Position numbers and translations under genes: made by a program. Shown here one piece after another: positions 35,850 to 48,600 of a DNA stretch of 64,000 nucleotides. How positions within the stretch are numbered: the stretch's first letter is position 1; each line of letters opens with the position of its first letter. The DNA is from Tetrahymena thermophila SB210 (lineage: Eukaryota > Ciliophora > Oligohymenophorea > Hymenostomatida > Tetrahymenidae): NCBI RefSeq assembly GCF_000189635.1, contig NW_002476320.1:62001-126000 (forward strand), in the 5' to 3' direction. The notes below the pieces were generated by a model. It saw nothing but the letters and a program-made list of their open reading frames with translations. It did no database searches and was not told the origin of the DNA.

Positions 35850-36309
35850 TTGCTCTATTTTTTTAGTAATACTTGCTGGCTTCATTCAATTAACTTATTT
35901 CTATTTCGCCTTCTATATATATTTCCCAATAATATCTGATAAATTTTATATTATTTTTAAAATTATGTTTATTTTTTATATAAGTACTTTTCAAATTAAA
36001 TTCATTTATTTTTTCAATTTCAATAACAAATTCATTATTTAACAAATATATAAGAAACTGTTCATAGCCAATATGTATGTATGAATGTCCATCTAAATAT
36101 TTAAAAAGGAATTTAATTATTTTTTTTAATTAGATTTTTTAAAAATTTAAAAAATGAATAAAATATTGTTCAAAATTAAGACTGATTTTTCTTTCAAAAC
36201 TTTTGAAGTAAAATAATTTTTTTTAAATTAGTGTTTTAAATAATTAATGAAAATGAATGAAATAAAATTCAATGAAAGAAAGTAGAAGACATAAATAATT
36301 AATTTAAGA
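35850..36309. other. Intergenic between divergent genes
   Basis: 460 bp between the LRR gene (minus) and the orphan gene (plus), so both promoters lie here. The plus-strand frame is already open upstream to an ATG at 36247, so the orphan may begin 21 codons earlier. Confidence 0.5.
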
Positions 36310-37493
36310 ATGCACATTGAAGAAAATCTAGAAAGATTTACAATTTTAGTTTTTAATAGGATTTCTTGGTTCGTAGAATTAAGTATCAAATTAAAGTCTA
36401 TTGTTTATAAAAAAATAGAAGATAAAAAATAAATAATTTTCAGAAAAATCATTATTAAGATATGTTAATTAGGTAATTGTCTAGGGTAAACAGATATTTG
36501 TTCTGCACTAAAGTATAAAATAGTTAGAGTTCATTTGAAGAATAATTAAGTGCAAAGTTTTTACAAAATAACCTTGATCTACTTAAAATAAAATTCAATG
36601 TGACATAGACTAATGAATTAATTTAGCAATTAACAAAGCCACTTCATGAAATTGAGGATAAAACTAAATATATTTTTAATTTGTCTCAGATAATTTTAGA
36701 AAATAAAGACTAGCTGAAACAGCATAGATACGAAACTAATTAAATAATTAGGAAATATCTTTCTAATAAATGGCCTTGCGCTGAGAACTTTGAAAGTTAA
36801 ATGATTGACTTTGCTATTTAAGAATTTTAGAATAATTATAAAGAAATTGACGAAGGCCACAATTTGCTATAATTCTTTAGAGTGGTTGTTTTGTCTGAAA
36901 AGTATACCAAATAATAAATAAAGAAAATAGCTTAACTATATAATCAGCATTATTTAAGAATAAACATTAAATTTGCTATTTTATCATTGTATTATGCTTA
37001 GCAATGTAATGCGCTAGATAAATTTTCCATTTTAGTTAAAATAATAGATGAATTAAGTATTTTCATAGAGTTTAATTCGTTTTCTACTCTCACTCTTATA
37101 ATGGAGAATCTCAACGACTAACAAACCTTTAATATGCTAAAGCCTATCGTTATTAGAATACAATAAGAATTTCTTCAAAAGGAAACTTGCTTATTAAATA
37201 ATATATTAATGACTAGGTTTGATGCACTTGTAGAATTTTTAAAGCTTTCTAATTTAATGATTCCAGAATTTGAGAGATATTGTGAAGTTCAAAGAATAAG
37301 ATTGTAAAATTTATAAGACAAGGGTATAAATAGACACTCCATGACTAGTATACTAACAGTCGACCAAGAAGAAGTTTTATCAAGAATATATGATCAATAT
37401 TCTTCCGAAAAGCATACTGTTGAAAATAATAATGAAGATAGCAGCGATGATAACTTTTTAGATGATCTTCTTATCAAGCATTAAAAAAAATGA
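36310..37493 (+). CDS. Unrecognised alpha-helical protein, about 372 residues
   Basis: Exon 2 (36551-37493) is clearly coding in ciliate code: a Leu/Gln/Asn-rich, alpha-helical run (FLQNNLDLLKIKF, IEDKTKYIFNLSQIILENK, ETNQIIRKYLSNKWPCAENF, KKIAQLYNQHYLRINIKFAI, FEFNSF-type turns) ending in an acidic tail NNEDSSDDNFLDDLL. Joining it across a 65-nt intron (36486-36550, phase 2) to an exon from the ATG at 36310 gives exactly 373 codons. An in-frame ATG at 36247 would add 21 residues, and the first exon's composition is poor, so the start is uncertain. There is no signal peptide and no membrane helix. The repeated helical pairs suggest an all-alpha scaffold, but I do not recognise the family and assign no function. 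Confidence 0.65.
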
Positions 37494-38484
37494 AATTTAA
37501 AATAATTTAAATTAACTCTTTTGACTCCTTAATTAAAAATATACTGAATATTTATTTATTTCTTTATTTATCAATGCTAAGTTCTATTGTCGATGTAATT
37601 GTTATAGTTGTTTATAATTTAACTAACTGCTTTTCTTAGTTTTTCTTACAAAAACAAATTTAAATTTAATTTTATATAATATAATAAATTAAAAATAATT
37701 TAAATCTTTTTTTGAGTATTTCTTTAATTCTTTCTTATTTAAGTATAGAATATATCCACATTTGATTTAAAAGATAAAATTTTGTCTAGTTTTTGTAAAA
37801 ATAGATAGTGAGATTCAAATCAATTGATGTTCATTTTTAACAAAATAAGCTGATAACACTGTCAGCCAATTTAATTTCAAATAAATATTTAAGATAAACG
37901 TTAATTTTTATGGAAAAAAATTTATTCAAGATAATAAAAAAATTTTACATTTTTATTATATTTTAAATTTATCTTTTTTAATCAATGAAAGTAGAAATTA
38001 AAATTAAGGTTTTATTTATAAAAATATCAAAGAAGTATTTTTGTTTTGTTTTTTTTTAATCTTTTCAACATGCAAATAATGTGTTTTTGTTTATTTACTC
38101 TTTTCAACATATGAATAAATTTAATGTGTTTGTTAGATAGAATGCTTCTGTGTATTTTGTGTATCAAAAATTTACATTCATTTAACATCAATAATTTTGC
38201 ATCGCAAACAGGACAATTTAATTTATTGTGTTATTGTGTAGGTATGTAGAGTAGGTAGGTCAGTCTTATATTTTTATTTAGGTTTTTATAACGATGAAAA
38301 GATTTAAATCAAGAAAGATTTAACTTTATTTAAATTTTGAAATTAAGTCAAAACAAATATAAATATCTATTCCTAATATTGAAAAAGAAAGTTAATAAAT
38401 TAAGAAATTAACAACTAAGCAAAACAATTATTTATATTCATAAGCTCTGAAATTAAATAAATATTTTAAAAGCGAAACATCATC
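37494..38484. other. Intergenic, no gene seen
   Basis: A 991-bp AT-rich stretch between two plus-strand genes, with slightly higher GC at 38180-38270 but no open frame there. It should contain the promoter of the B-box gene. Confidence 0.6.
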
Positions 38485-41400
38485 ATGAAGCGCACAAGCA
38501 TCACAAAAAGTGGTTCAACAGCCACTTCGAGCACGGCCACTACATTTATTCCACCTTACCAACCTATCAGCCTTTTGTTATCAAATAAAGAGAATGCACA
38601 AGAGACTAATAGCATTTATAATATTCTTTAGGAGTCCAAATCCGCTAATAGCAATAATAATAAGAATTCTCTATCCTAAACACCATCATATTTAGGAGTA
38701 AAAAATAGCTAAATTTCTTCCTCTTCATCTTCTTAGAACCTTTATTCTTAATAATCTGCACCAAAGAGCCCTAATCAAATGTCTTCTTAGAACCTAAACA
38801 GTACAACAAAAGCTTCTGAAAGTCTTCTCTAGCATAACTAAAGATTGCTTATGTCAACTTAAAAGACTGGTTCTTTGCACAGCACTTCTTCTCTGCTCTG
38901 CAATTACTCTTCTGCTAATAATAATTAAACAAGCAGCACTTCAAAATCTCCTCTGAGCCACTCAAATATCAGCGTTTACAGAGCTTAAACCTAATACACT
39001 CCTACATCTAAAAAATAGATTCTTTCTACCTAAAATGGTATTTCTCCTAAAATTTTGCTTACAGGTGGAGGTATTTAAGGCTCTAAAAGTTCTTAAATGT
39101 TTCACTCACATCGTCCTTCATTAGCAGCAGCTTAAACTAACAACGAAAACATAAGTTTATAAAAATAACAAAGTCTCTCTAAGGCTAGCGAAGTTGTTAA
39201 AAAAAATATAAACTAAAACTTAGATTACTAATAGACTATTTCTAATTCATATGGAATTTAGAATTCTATTTCAGGAATTTCTAGCACTCTGCCTTATCTT
39301 GCTCCTAATTTAGCAACATCAGGATTCAATAGTAATGAATTAACTTAAAATTAGTCAGCAATTAATAACAACAATAATAACTACATAAATGCAATAAACA
39401 ATTCTGATGTTCACTTTGAGAGTGTTAACTTTTATTCTAATTAACTATCTACAGAAAGAAGCGTGCTTAGAACTCCTAAGTCTCCTTAAACTCTTCCAGC
39501 CACTAATAATACAAACTAAACTAATCCCAATGTAAATGGTAGCGTTTCTAGTAAATCTAATTTATAATTTATTTTTAACACCACTAATTAAACTTAAAAT
39601 ACTGATATTGATGGCAATAACACTGACACAACATAAATGATGAATATTTCATAACTAAGCGCAATCACTAATGCAAATAATACTTCAACTAATAATTTAA
39701 CTGATAGAAATTTAACTTAGACAGAGTAAAATAAATCAAATGATATTCCTGAATCCACCACTAAAGATTTTTATTATCAAAAATGCAGCAACCATCCTGA
39801 CAAAAAGGTAAATAAATATCAATTGTTAATTTCTCAAAAAACAAAAAAAAAAAACGCGCTTAATTTTGATTTTGATTGAAGTCAAATTATAAAAAATTAT
39901 TCTTATCAAAATAAAAGAAAAAAATTACACCAAAGATATTTCTTATTTTAAATTTAAAAATAAAAAAAAATTTGATTTACATTTATTTAATTAAAGAATA
40001 TTTTTTAGTTTAACTGAAATTTTAATTAATTTTTGGTTAATAGATTTCTTTTTATAAACAATAATTTTGATAAAATATGATGATAATCAATTTTAAAGAA
40101 TATTTTTTAATTAAAAAGGCTAAATATGTCATTTGTAATTCTTAAAATGGAAACAATATCTATTGCTCTAAATGCGCAATCTAATTTTCAAAAGATGGTT
40201 TCTAACCTATTCATATTCTAGATTTCAACAGCTAATAATAGTAAAAAAATAAAAATCAGTAACTCTTTTCTTAGCAAGATAATCACCATCAAGAAAATTA
40301 AGAAATAGAAACATCAGCAAAACTGGCTGAAATAGTTTCTTTCCTTAATAAAATTAATTCTCAAAGTAATTTTTTATTTATTTTCAAAATTCATAAAATA
40401 ATAATAAAAATAATTTTAAATTAATAGGTGAAAAGTGGTATGAATTAAACCACGCTTTGTAGATTAAAAAGAAAGATGTCAATAATTTTTATGAAAAATA
40501 ACTTTCAAAAATTGATTAGTAATATCAAGGATTGATAGAAATGATCAGCAAATTGAGAGAATAGGCTGTTTAGAATTTGAATACAAACAAAGAAAGATCA
40601 ATGCAAATTTATAAAATTAAAGAAAAAGAAACAAATGAAAATTTAAGCGATTTTGTCAACATTAAAACTGATATTGAAAACAATACTGATAAGATTGTTA
40701 ACTTGATTCAAATGGATGATTTCATTCGTATTATGAACAGCTATAAGGAAAAGTTTTATAAAATGACAGAATTTTTTAGCAGTATTAGCAGTGAATTCAT
40801 TGATTTAGCTAAGTTCAAAGCACCTAACGCTAATCAATTTTATTAATAATTTGAATAATTATTTGAAGTTGGCAGCTTCAGCACTACTTTAGTCAAAAAA
40901 AGAGTCTCAGAATTCATAAATATCAAAAGAAGTTAACAATAACAACAAATTTTATCAAATACTTCTCTATAATAGTCTATATAGTCTAACTTTAACAATA
41001 AAGAATCCCTACTTTCTCCAAATATAAAGTCAGCAAGAATAAGTGGAGGAATGATTGATAATCTAAATAGTGGTGGATCTTTATCAACAAGAGGCTCTAT
41101 TAGTAATAACTAATATCCCATTTTCAATTTTGGTCCTACTAATGCTCAAAACCCTGACTTTGGTAGACCTAAACAGGATCAAATGATGATAATTTAAGAA
41201 ATTTAAGAAGACGACTTAGTAGCTGACAGAAATAACTCTTAAAATAATAAATTTTTTGGTCAAATCAATTAAAGTAATCAATAAAGTGCTTGTAATTCTC
41301 CTGTTAGAAATGAAAATACTAACCAAGTTGAATTAACTAAAAAGGATATCTACGTGAGCTTTGGTAATAATAAAGAGGCCACTCTCCATAAAGCAATCTA

Positions 41401-41908
41401 ACAAGTTAAAAACAATCAACCAAATTAACAGATTCATAATAATAATATTAACAATAATACCAATAATAGTAGCAGTAGTGGTCTTAGATATATAGATAAT
41501 TATGGTAGATAATAATAATACGATTAACGTAATATATTTAATAATAACAATAATAATACTAATACTAATAATGAAACATCATATACTTATAATAGCGACA
41601 ATCTTTCAGGTATTTATGCTCATAAAACAAAACCTTTGACTGATATTATAGAGGATAACAATATGAATGAAGAAGATGAAAAAAGTTAACCAAATACCCC
41701 AGAGCTTATGAAAGATGTTCCTTTGTAAACTTAAGAAATGAATTCAAATAATAACAATACAGAATAGCAAAAAGCTTTCAGAAATTTATTTGGTGGAAGT
41801 ATAAAATCTCCTAGATACAGCAAAGACGATGATGAAGTTATAGTAACACAAGATAAACAGGACGAATTAGATAATCCTCTCTTTTCTTCCCCTGGTTACA
41901 AATAATGA
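38485..41908 (+). CDS. B-box zinc-finger protein with coiled coil and Asn/Gln/Ser-rich flanks, 1016 residues
   Basis: Three exons (38485-39807, 40119-40365, 40428-41908; introns 311 and 62 nt) sum to exactly 1017 codons. The N-terminal ~430 residues are Ser/Thr/Asn/Gln-rich and look disordered. A B-box-type zinc motif spans the first splice: YYQKCSNHPDKK, then AKYVICNS and IYCSKCA, then GFQPIHIL. The C-x2-H, C, C-x2-C and terminal His ligands are all present. A predicted coiled coil follows (ELNHALQIKKKDVNNFYEKQ through EMISKLREQAVQNL and SMQIYKIKEKETNENL), as in TRIM-like B-box/coiled-coil proteins. No RING precedes it and no PRY-SPRY follows. The C-terminus is again Asn/Gln-rich with runs of Asn. 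A protein-interaction scaffold is the fair reading; in ciliates such proteins are numerous and mostly uncharacterised. Confidence 0.82.
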
Positions 41909-42668
41909 AATAAATTGAAAGAGTGATAAATTGATTTAATTAGGAAATCGAAATAAATATTTTATTAATAATTAAAAAAAATTATTTTTGGTTGAGTTAT
42001 AAAAATCCTAAAACTATCTCTTTACTCTTGAAAATATTAAAAAATTTAACTATCTTTAAAACCTTTAAAATAAAAGGTTTAAATTTAATTAATGACTATA
42101 AAATTTACAAAAAAGTTATATTCAATTACAATTATTATAATTATTAAATTTATTAAAATTATAAAATTTAAATATATTTATGTTTGTTTTGCATTCATTT
42201 TGAGTTATATACTAATCTATTATTTTGTTTTTAAATACAAATTCATTATTTTTTCATTTAAAATTCTCTGTTTATAACTATTAAATATATTTTTTTAATA
42301 AGTACTAAACAAACAAGAGTTTTTTTTCTTTGATATTTATTAATAAAAAAACAAATAAAGAAATAGCTTATTTTTTATATAGAGCAACTTGCAAAAGTAT
42401 CAGCTTTCCCCTTATATTTTCGCTATTAATAAAGAGAATAAGTAATAATATCCTCTATTTTTTTTCAATGAGGCTCACTATAAAAATATTATCATCACTT
42501 TTTACATTATATTTATTTTAAAATTAAATAACTATATTTTTAAGGTTAAAAAGAAAATTTTAAAAATCAAAAAATAATAAATTCTGATCAACATTACAAA
42601 AAACAAATAATATACTAATAAAAAAAAAATATATTTAAAATAAATCTTTAGATATTAAAAGAATGATT
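41909..42668. other. Intergenic between convergent genes
   Basis: 760 bp of AT-rich 3' flank between the B-box gene (plus) and giant gene C (minus). No gene is seen. Confidence 0.6.
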
Positions 42669-45600
42669 TCATTCTTATATAGAATCTACATCATCTATAC
42701 CTTCATTTGCTGGTATTTTGACTTACTAAATTTTAGAATCTTATATTGAATCTACTTCATCATTACATTCATTTGGCGGTACTTTAGTTTATATAATTTG
42801 GCTTTCTTCTATAGAATCTACTTCATCAGAGTTATTGTTTGCAGGTACTCTTGTGTTTTAAAGTCCACAATCTTACATAGAATGTACCTCATCTTCATAA
42901 TCTTTTGCAGGTATTCTTATGTTTTAAACTCCACAATCTTACATAGATTGTACCTCTTCTTCATAATCCTTTGCAGGTATTTTTGTGTTTTAAAGTTGAC
43001 TATCTTAGATAGAATGTACTTCATCATCACAATTCTTGGAAGGTACTCTCACATTTGAAACTTTGTAATCTTCAGTTGATTCAATAGTGTCAATGTAATC
43101 ATTTGCTAATACTCTTATTTATTAAACTCTTTCTCTTTAATTAATATCTTATTCTTTAACTTAGTCCTATTCAGTTTATTCATATTTTGAATAATTCATA
43201 CTATGAACACGATCTAAATTTAATAGAGAGTATTCTTCTGTCTATTAATCTGGCTTATTAGTTTATGCTTAATTTTCTTCTTCTTCAATATTAATAGGTA
43301 CATGTTACTATTTGGATATAGCCTAACTTTATTATATAAACTCATTTACATCACCTTGATTTCCATTCTGATTATAGTTCTAGCTACACTTTTCTTCTTC
43401 ATCAAATTAAGCTTTTCCTTAAATAGCGCGGGGATCAATTTTGCTTTCAGCACTAGATGTCATTTGTAAAGAGTCAGATTATTCTAATATACTCTTATTT
43501 TATAGAGCAGAGTATCTTTAGTTTTTAGAAAAAATATTATTAAACTTATTATCATTCAACTCCACAGGTGATTGAATACTCTAGCAATTATCATTGCTAT
43601 CTTAAATTTCTGAAGTTTAAAAACCTTAAGCATTAGTTTTACTTGCATAAAGATGAAGCTTAAATCTTTCACTTTCATTAAATCTGTTTGATTTTGATAA
43701 TCTCTTTTGAGAAATTTTTTCTTGATGTGACATTTATTTTATCTAAGATGACATTAAGAGATTACATGATCCTTCGTCAATATTTCTTTATGTTTCTACT
43801 TATGATCTTATAGTATTCTCTAATTTTAAAAGCTAGAAATTCATATTTTGGTTTGGGAATTACTTTTCAAAATGTTGCTATTTGTAACTTTTGAGTAAAT
43901 TAATGTCTTTTAATTTTGCTTAATTAGTATTTAATTAATTCAACTAAGGAGCATTTAAAGTGCGCTAAGATAAAATCATATTTTAGCTTGATTGATTCAT
44001 TTTGCTTTCTTACTTTCTAATTTCTTACTCATTTAAAAATTCTACAAGATTACCTCCAAGCAATTATTGTCTTGCTTTTTTCCAAACTAAAAGGTGTCTT
44101 ATTGAACTATTAAAAGTATTTTTACTAGAATATTTAATTAGGAAAGGGAAAACTGTTAGCAGGCACTTTTTCAAGTTATAATATAATTTATAGAAATACC
44201 CTTTCAAAAATTATTTTATTATCCAAAGAATAATAAAAGATTATGCGCAACTATTAACAATCACAACTGCATAAAAAACATAAGATTCGTTAGGTTATGC
44301 AGATTAGTTGACAATAATACCTGCAAACATCAACGCGGCTATCATTAATTCTGTAAATAGTTCAACTTTATAAAGTTAAACATTAAAATGAGGCTTGATT
44401 CTTGAAAGTAATTAAATATAGGCAATCTGCACCAAAAAACCAAAGATAAGTTTGTTATCTTTTTATTTATAAAAATTATTTTTTTATCAAATTTATAATC
44501 GCTTTTAAAAAATGAATGTTTACCTAAAGGATTTACATACAAAGTTAATACAGCAGTGACGAGAAGTCTTTTATAGCTTTTTACGAAATCCCAAAAATAG
44601 AATTTAGGTTTATACTCATTATAAAGATGCCCATATTTTTCTCTAAAGCTAACTTAATCTAAATCTTATTTCTTTTTGTAAATTTTATGGAAAATATATA
44701 AAGGAATGACAAATATCCAACCAATAAGCCCTGGAATACCAATATATTTCATAAATTTTAAGTGAGTAGGGGTAAAACATTTATAAGTAATGTCACTGAT
44801 TATATAAAATTGGCCATCAATTTCCCTACAAGACATCATACTTAATAAGAGAAAGATTATGCTATTTTATGTAAAAAAGAATAAATAAGATGCACCGTAA
44901 ATGAGCAAGACTTGAACAGATCTGCGCCTATATACTCCATAAGAAATAATTATTAAGTATATGAATATGAGATAAATAATTGGGATAGTTAAAGACCATA
45001 GAGTTCTTAAGTAAATAATAGATATCTCCTTAACACTATGGAAAATGCAATCTAAAGAGTAAAATAAATTTGTTGAAGGCATTCCTATTTTTATTTATTT
45101 TATAAACTAATATTAGCAATTGATATTAATAAAATATAAATTACCAATTGTGCTAGATAAAATTCTTGTACCGTATGGGAAAGAAAATTCTAATTAAGCA
45201 TATATAACTCCAGTCACTTACAAAAAGTTAACTAAAGTTTTTAAACCGAAGGACTATTGATTCCAAAAAGCTGATTTACTTACACTAACTAATTGTAATT
45301 TCCTAAGATAGTAACTTGTGGCAATGCATCTACTAAAGTGAAGGAGAGATAGTAAGCTTATTAGAATAAATACAACCATAAGGCATAAATTTATGAATAA
45401 AAATGTGTAATATGGTTTGTGTTTTAAATCAGAGCAAGGGTAGCAGTTATAATTTCCATCAGTAATATATGGTTCTCCCCATACATTTCCATATACATCA
45501 CATTACTCACAAAGAGGGCCATAATGTCCTTAAATGCAATAATTTTTGTCTTCATGAGGAATACAGTTATTTGGATTTCTTTAACAACTAATAATAGTAT

Positions 45601-48600
45601 CTGTTTGATTATTTATTCTCCAATGACCTTCATTTAGCTATATAATATCTTTTTCACACTCTCGAGCATTACTAGGACATTTTAAGCATACACTATCACC
45701 TTTTATTTTTAAAATTAAATATATTTTGATTGAAATAGATAAAATAAAAACTTGTTTTTTATATTAAAACAAATGATTTTGTGAAATTTTATTATATTTT
45801 ACTCTGTGTTGGAGTTCTTAAAAAATAAGTACCCCTTTAGCAAACATAACATTAATAAACATTATCAACAATTTAGTACACTTCCCCAGCAAGGCAAGCT
45901 CGAGTAGAAACATAAATTAAACTATAAAGTCTATTTGAATCTAAATTTTTATTAAAGTTAAATTGAAGAAAGTATTTAATAAATGATAAGTTATTTACTT
46001 GCTTAATCAATAGTCCTGGATGTCTAATTAAATAAAGTTATCGAGCTTGAAGCTATTTTCACAATATTAGATGTCTGAGGATTAGTTACAATAGTCATAC
46101 CAGGTATTTTAAAAGAATTACTTAATGAAGAGAAATCCGTGTAGTCAGCTGTGTATTTACCAAACACTTTTAATTAATCATCATATAAAGGCTCGATTTT
46201 TAGTTGAATATTTTTCAACATATCTACAACTTCTGGATCATAGGATTACTTTGTTACTGCTCTAGGATCAAAAGTTATTGGATTATTTTCTTCATCTAAA
46301 ATTTATAATTCTAAATCTATACTTTAACCACTTCTATGGTTTCCTATTTAATAAGATGACATGACAAATTACTATGAGACATCTTCAGGATTAAATTTGC
46401 TGCTAAGAGATGATAAATTAAAATATTATAAATTAGGGTATAATATTGTTATATTTTGTAGGTAAGAGCCAATATTATTTCCAAAAATTTGAGCTTTGTT
46501 TTTTGATATAACATTCTATGAATTCTAAAGTAATCTGCTTTACTTTTCATTCAGTTAACCTTAGTAATCTATTAAATCACATTATAAAATCCTCTTTTAA
46601 TTGTCTATTATTGGCTTAATAGAAGTGTATTTTATTCCTCCACCTATAACAGCTTAATTTTATTAAATAAGGGTTGACTCTATTTGAACATTAGAATTTT
46701 AAAGATAAATTGCTCCACCATACACTCCAGCATTATTGTTTAAAAATTTAGATTGCTTGATCAATATACTTGAACTTGGGCATTCTAAAATTGATAAAGC
46801 ACCTCCTTTCTGAGCAGTATTATATAAATATTGTACATTGTTAATTATATGGTTACTACCTTAGTAAATCAACATGACACCTCCAGTACATTAGTTGCAA
46901 CTTATTTATTAAAATGTAGAGTTCTAAATCGAAATCTAATATGTTTAGTTTAGATTTATTAAGCTACTACTGATCTGATTGATATTATTAGCTTTAACTT
47001 CTTCTAAATTTACAGTGTTTTCTTCAACTAAAACTTTAACTCCTAGAATTTAGTAAAAGTTAAATGATTATAATAATGACATCTAAGAGCTATTATAGAG
47101 TGTAATGTTATTTAAAGAACTAGTTTTTACTCCTTCAAATTATAATAGATATGTTTATTAAGTAGAGTTTATATTTTAGAAATAGCTATCTTATATCTAA
47201 AAGTTAGGAACAAATTCTAAGAGTATCAATTAGGTTTGTTCAGAGTTAGTTATGCTAACATTTGAAAAAGAAACATTCTAAATGATGAGAGATTAAACAT
47301 TGTAAAAGTAAAAAAAGGTTGGGTCAGAGCATTCCAGAGTTAAGTTTTAAAAAATTAAATTTGTGATAATTACCTTCTAAACATTTTAAAACGCCAATAA
47401 AGGAGTTTATCTCTGAAGATCAAAATTGCTTAAAGATAGATTATTTAAAATAACAGTATCCATATTATTGAACAAAATTTGAGAAAATGGATTTTAAGAG
47501 TTTTGATTAAGATTAGAATAATCTAAAACAATTTAATCGAAAACTACTTCTTATATTATTGGATTAAACTAAACTATTTATGTTAATTAACTCATATCAA
47601 ATGTAAAGCTTTGAACCCTCAAACTAGAATAACTATAGTCCTTGTAACTATTTTCTTTAAGCAGGAGGGTATTAACAGTATTTATATTCTAGCTCCTATA
47701 AGCAAAAGTTATTTTCCTATTCATATTTATGCTACTGAAATCAGTCTATGTTAATTACTTTTTAAAATTAGATTATTAATAAATTTTTTTTTTTTTTTAA
47801 TTAAATATTTCTTACTTCAATTCTTATTTCTGAAGGGTTTGCTTTCTCTTGATTAAAACTGAAATTTAAATCTTAGAGCATTTACAAAAACTATTTATAA
47901 ATTTTAAATATTTGTATATATTGAGTTAAAAAGGTAAATTTACTTGATACTAGTAGGTTGAAGTCGATTCTATGAAACAAGAATTTATTTGACTTAGTTA
48001 TTGAGATAAACTTTACAAATAAATGAAGTCTTTAACAATTTTATCATCGCAAAGGACTAATATGTTAATCTGATAATTATTTGTTGAATTAACTATAGTG
48101 TAATTAAGTAAATTAGGTGCTATGCAGGAGTGTTAATAAATATTTGTTAATTTCTATTATGAATATGAAAACAGTGAGATTATGTTTTCTTATTGGAAAA
48201 AGAATAAAGAAGTGTTTGGTATGGGTGAATTTGCAACAATTATTTTCCTTAAAGTCTTAAATTATACTGAATTTCTAAATGTATAGTTTAATGAAAGACT
48301 GAAATTATAGACCATTATTTGATAAGGTGAAAAAATGAAAATTTATTAAGAAATAAATGAAATTTTCAATGCAGATGATCTCGAAAAACTAGGAATCTAA
48401 CCAATAAAAGTTACACTTTGTAATTATTTCACTGTCGTGTTAGTAAAATTATATGTGTAGAAATTTATTATTGGAATATTGTTGGGAGGGATCACAAAAG
48501 AAGAAAACATTCCTGATATTGGCTCTATATTAATCTTAAAAATTTATGTATTCAGCTAGGGTAACTAAATAGCATTTTGAGTGATATTAGAAGGACCACT

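Noticed and set aside
42092-42521. Two plus-strand hydrophobic ORFs downstream of the B-box gene
   Set aside because: Low-complexity AT-rich intergenic sequence with no family resemblance; chance open frames.
42798-43058. Plus-strand repetitive ORF of 86 residues
   Set aside because: It is the antisense shadow of the 66-bp tail repeat of giant protein C; the periodicity is explained by the minus-strand coding repeat.
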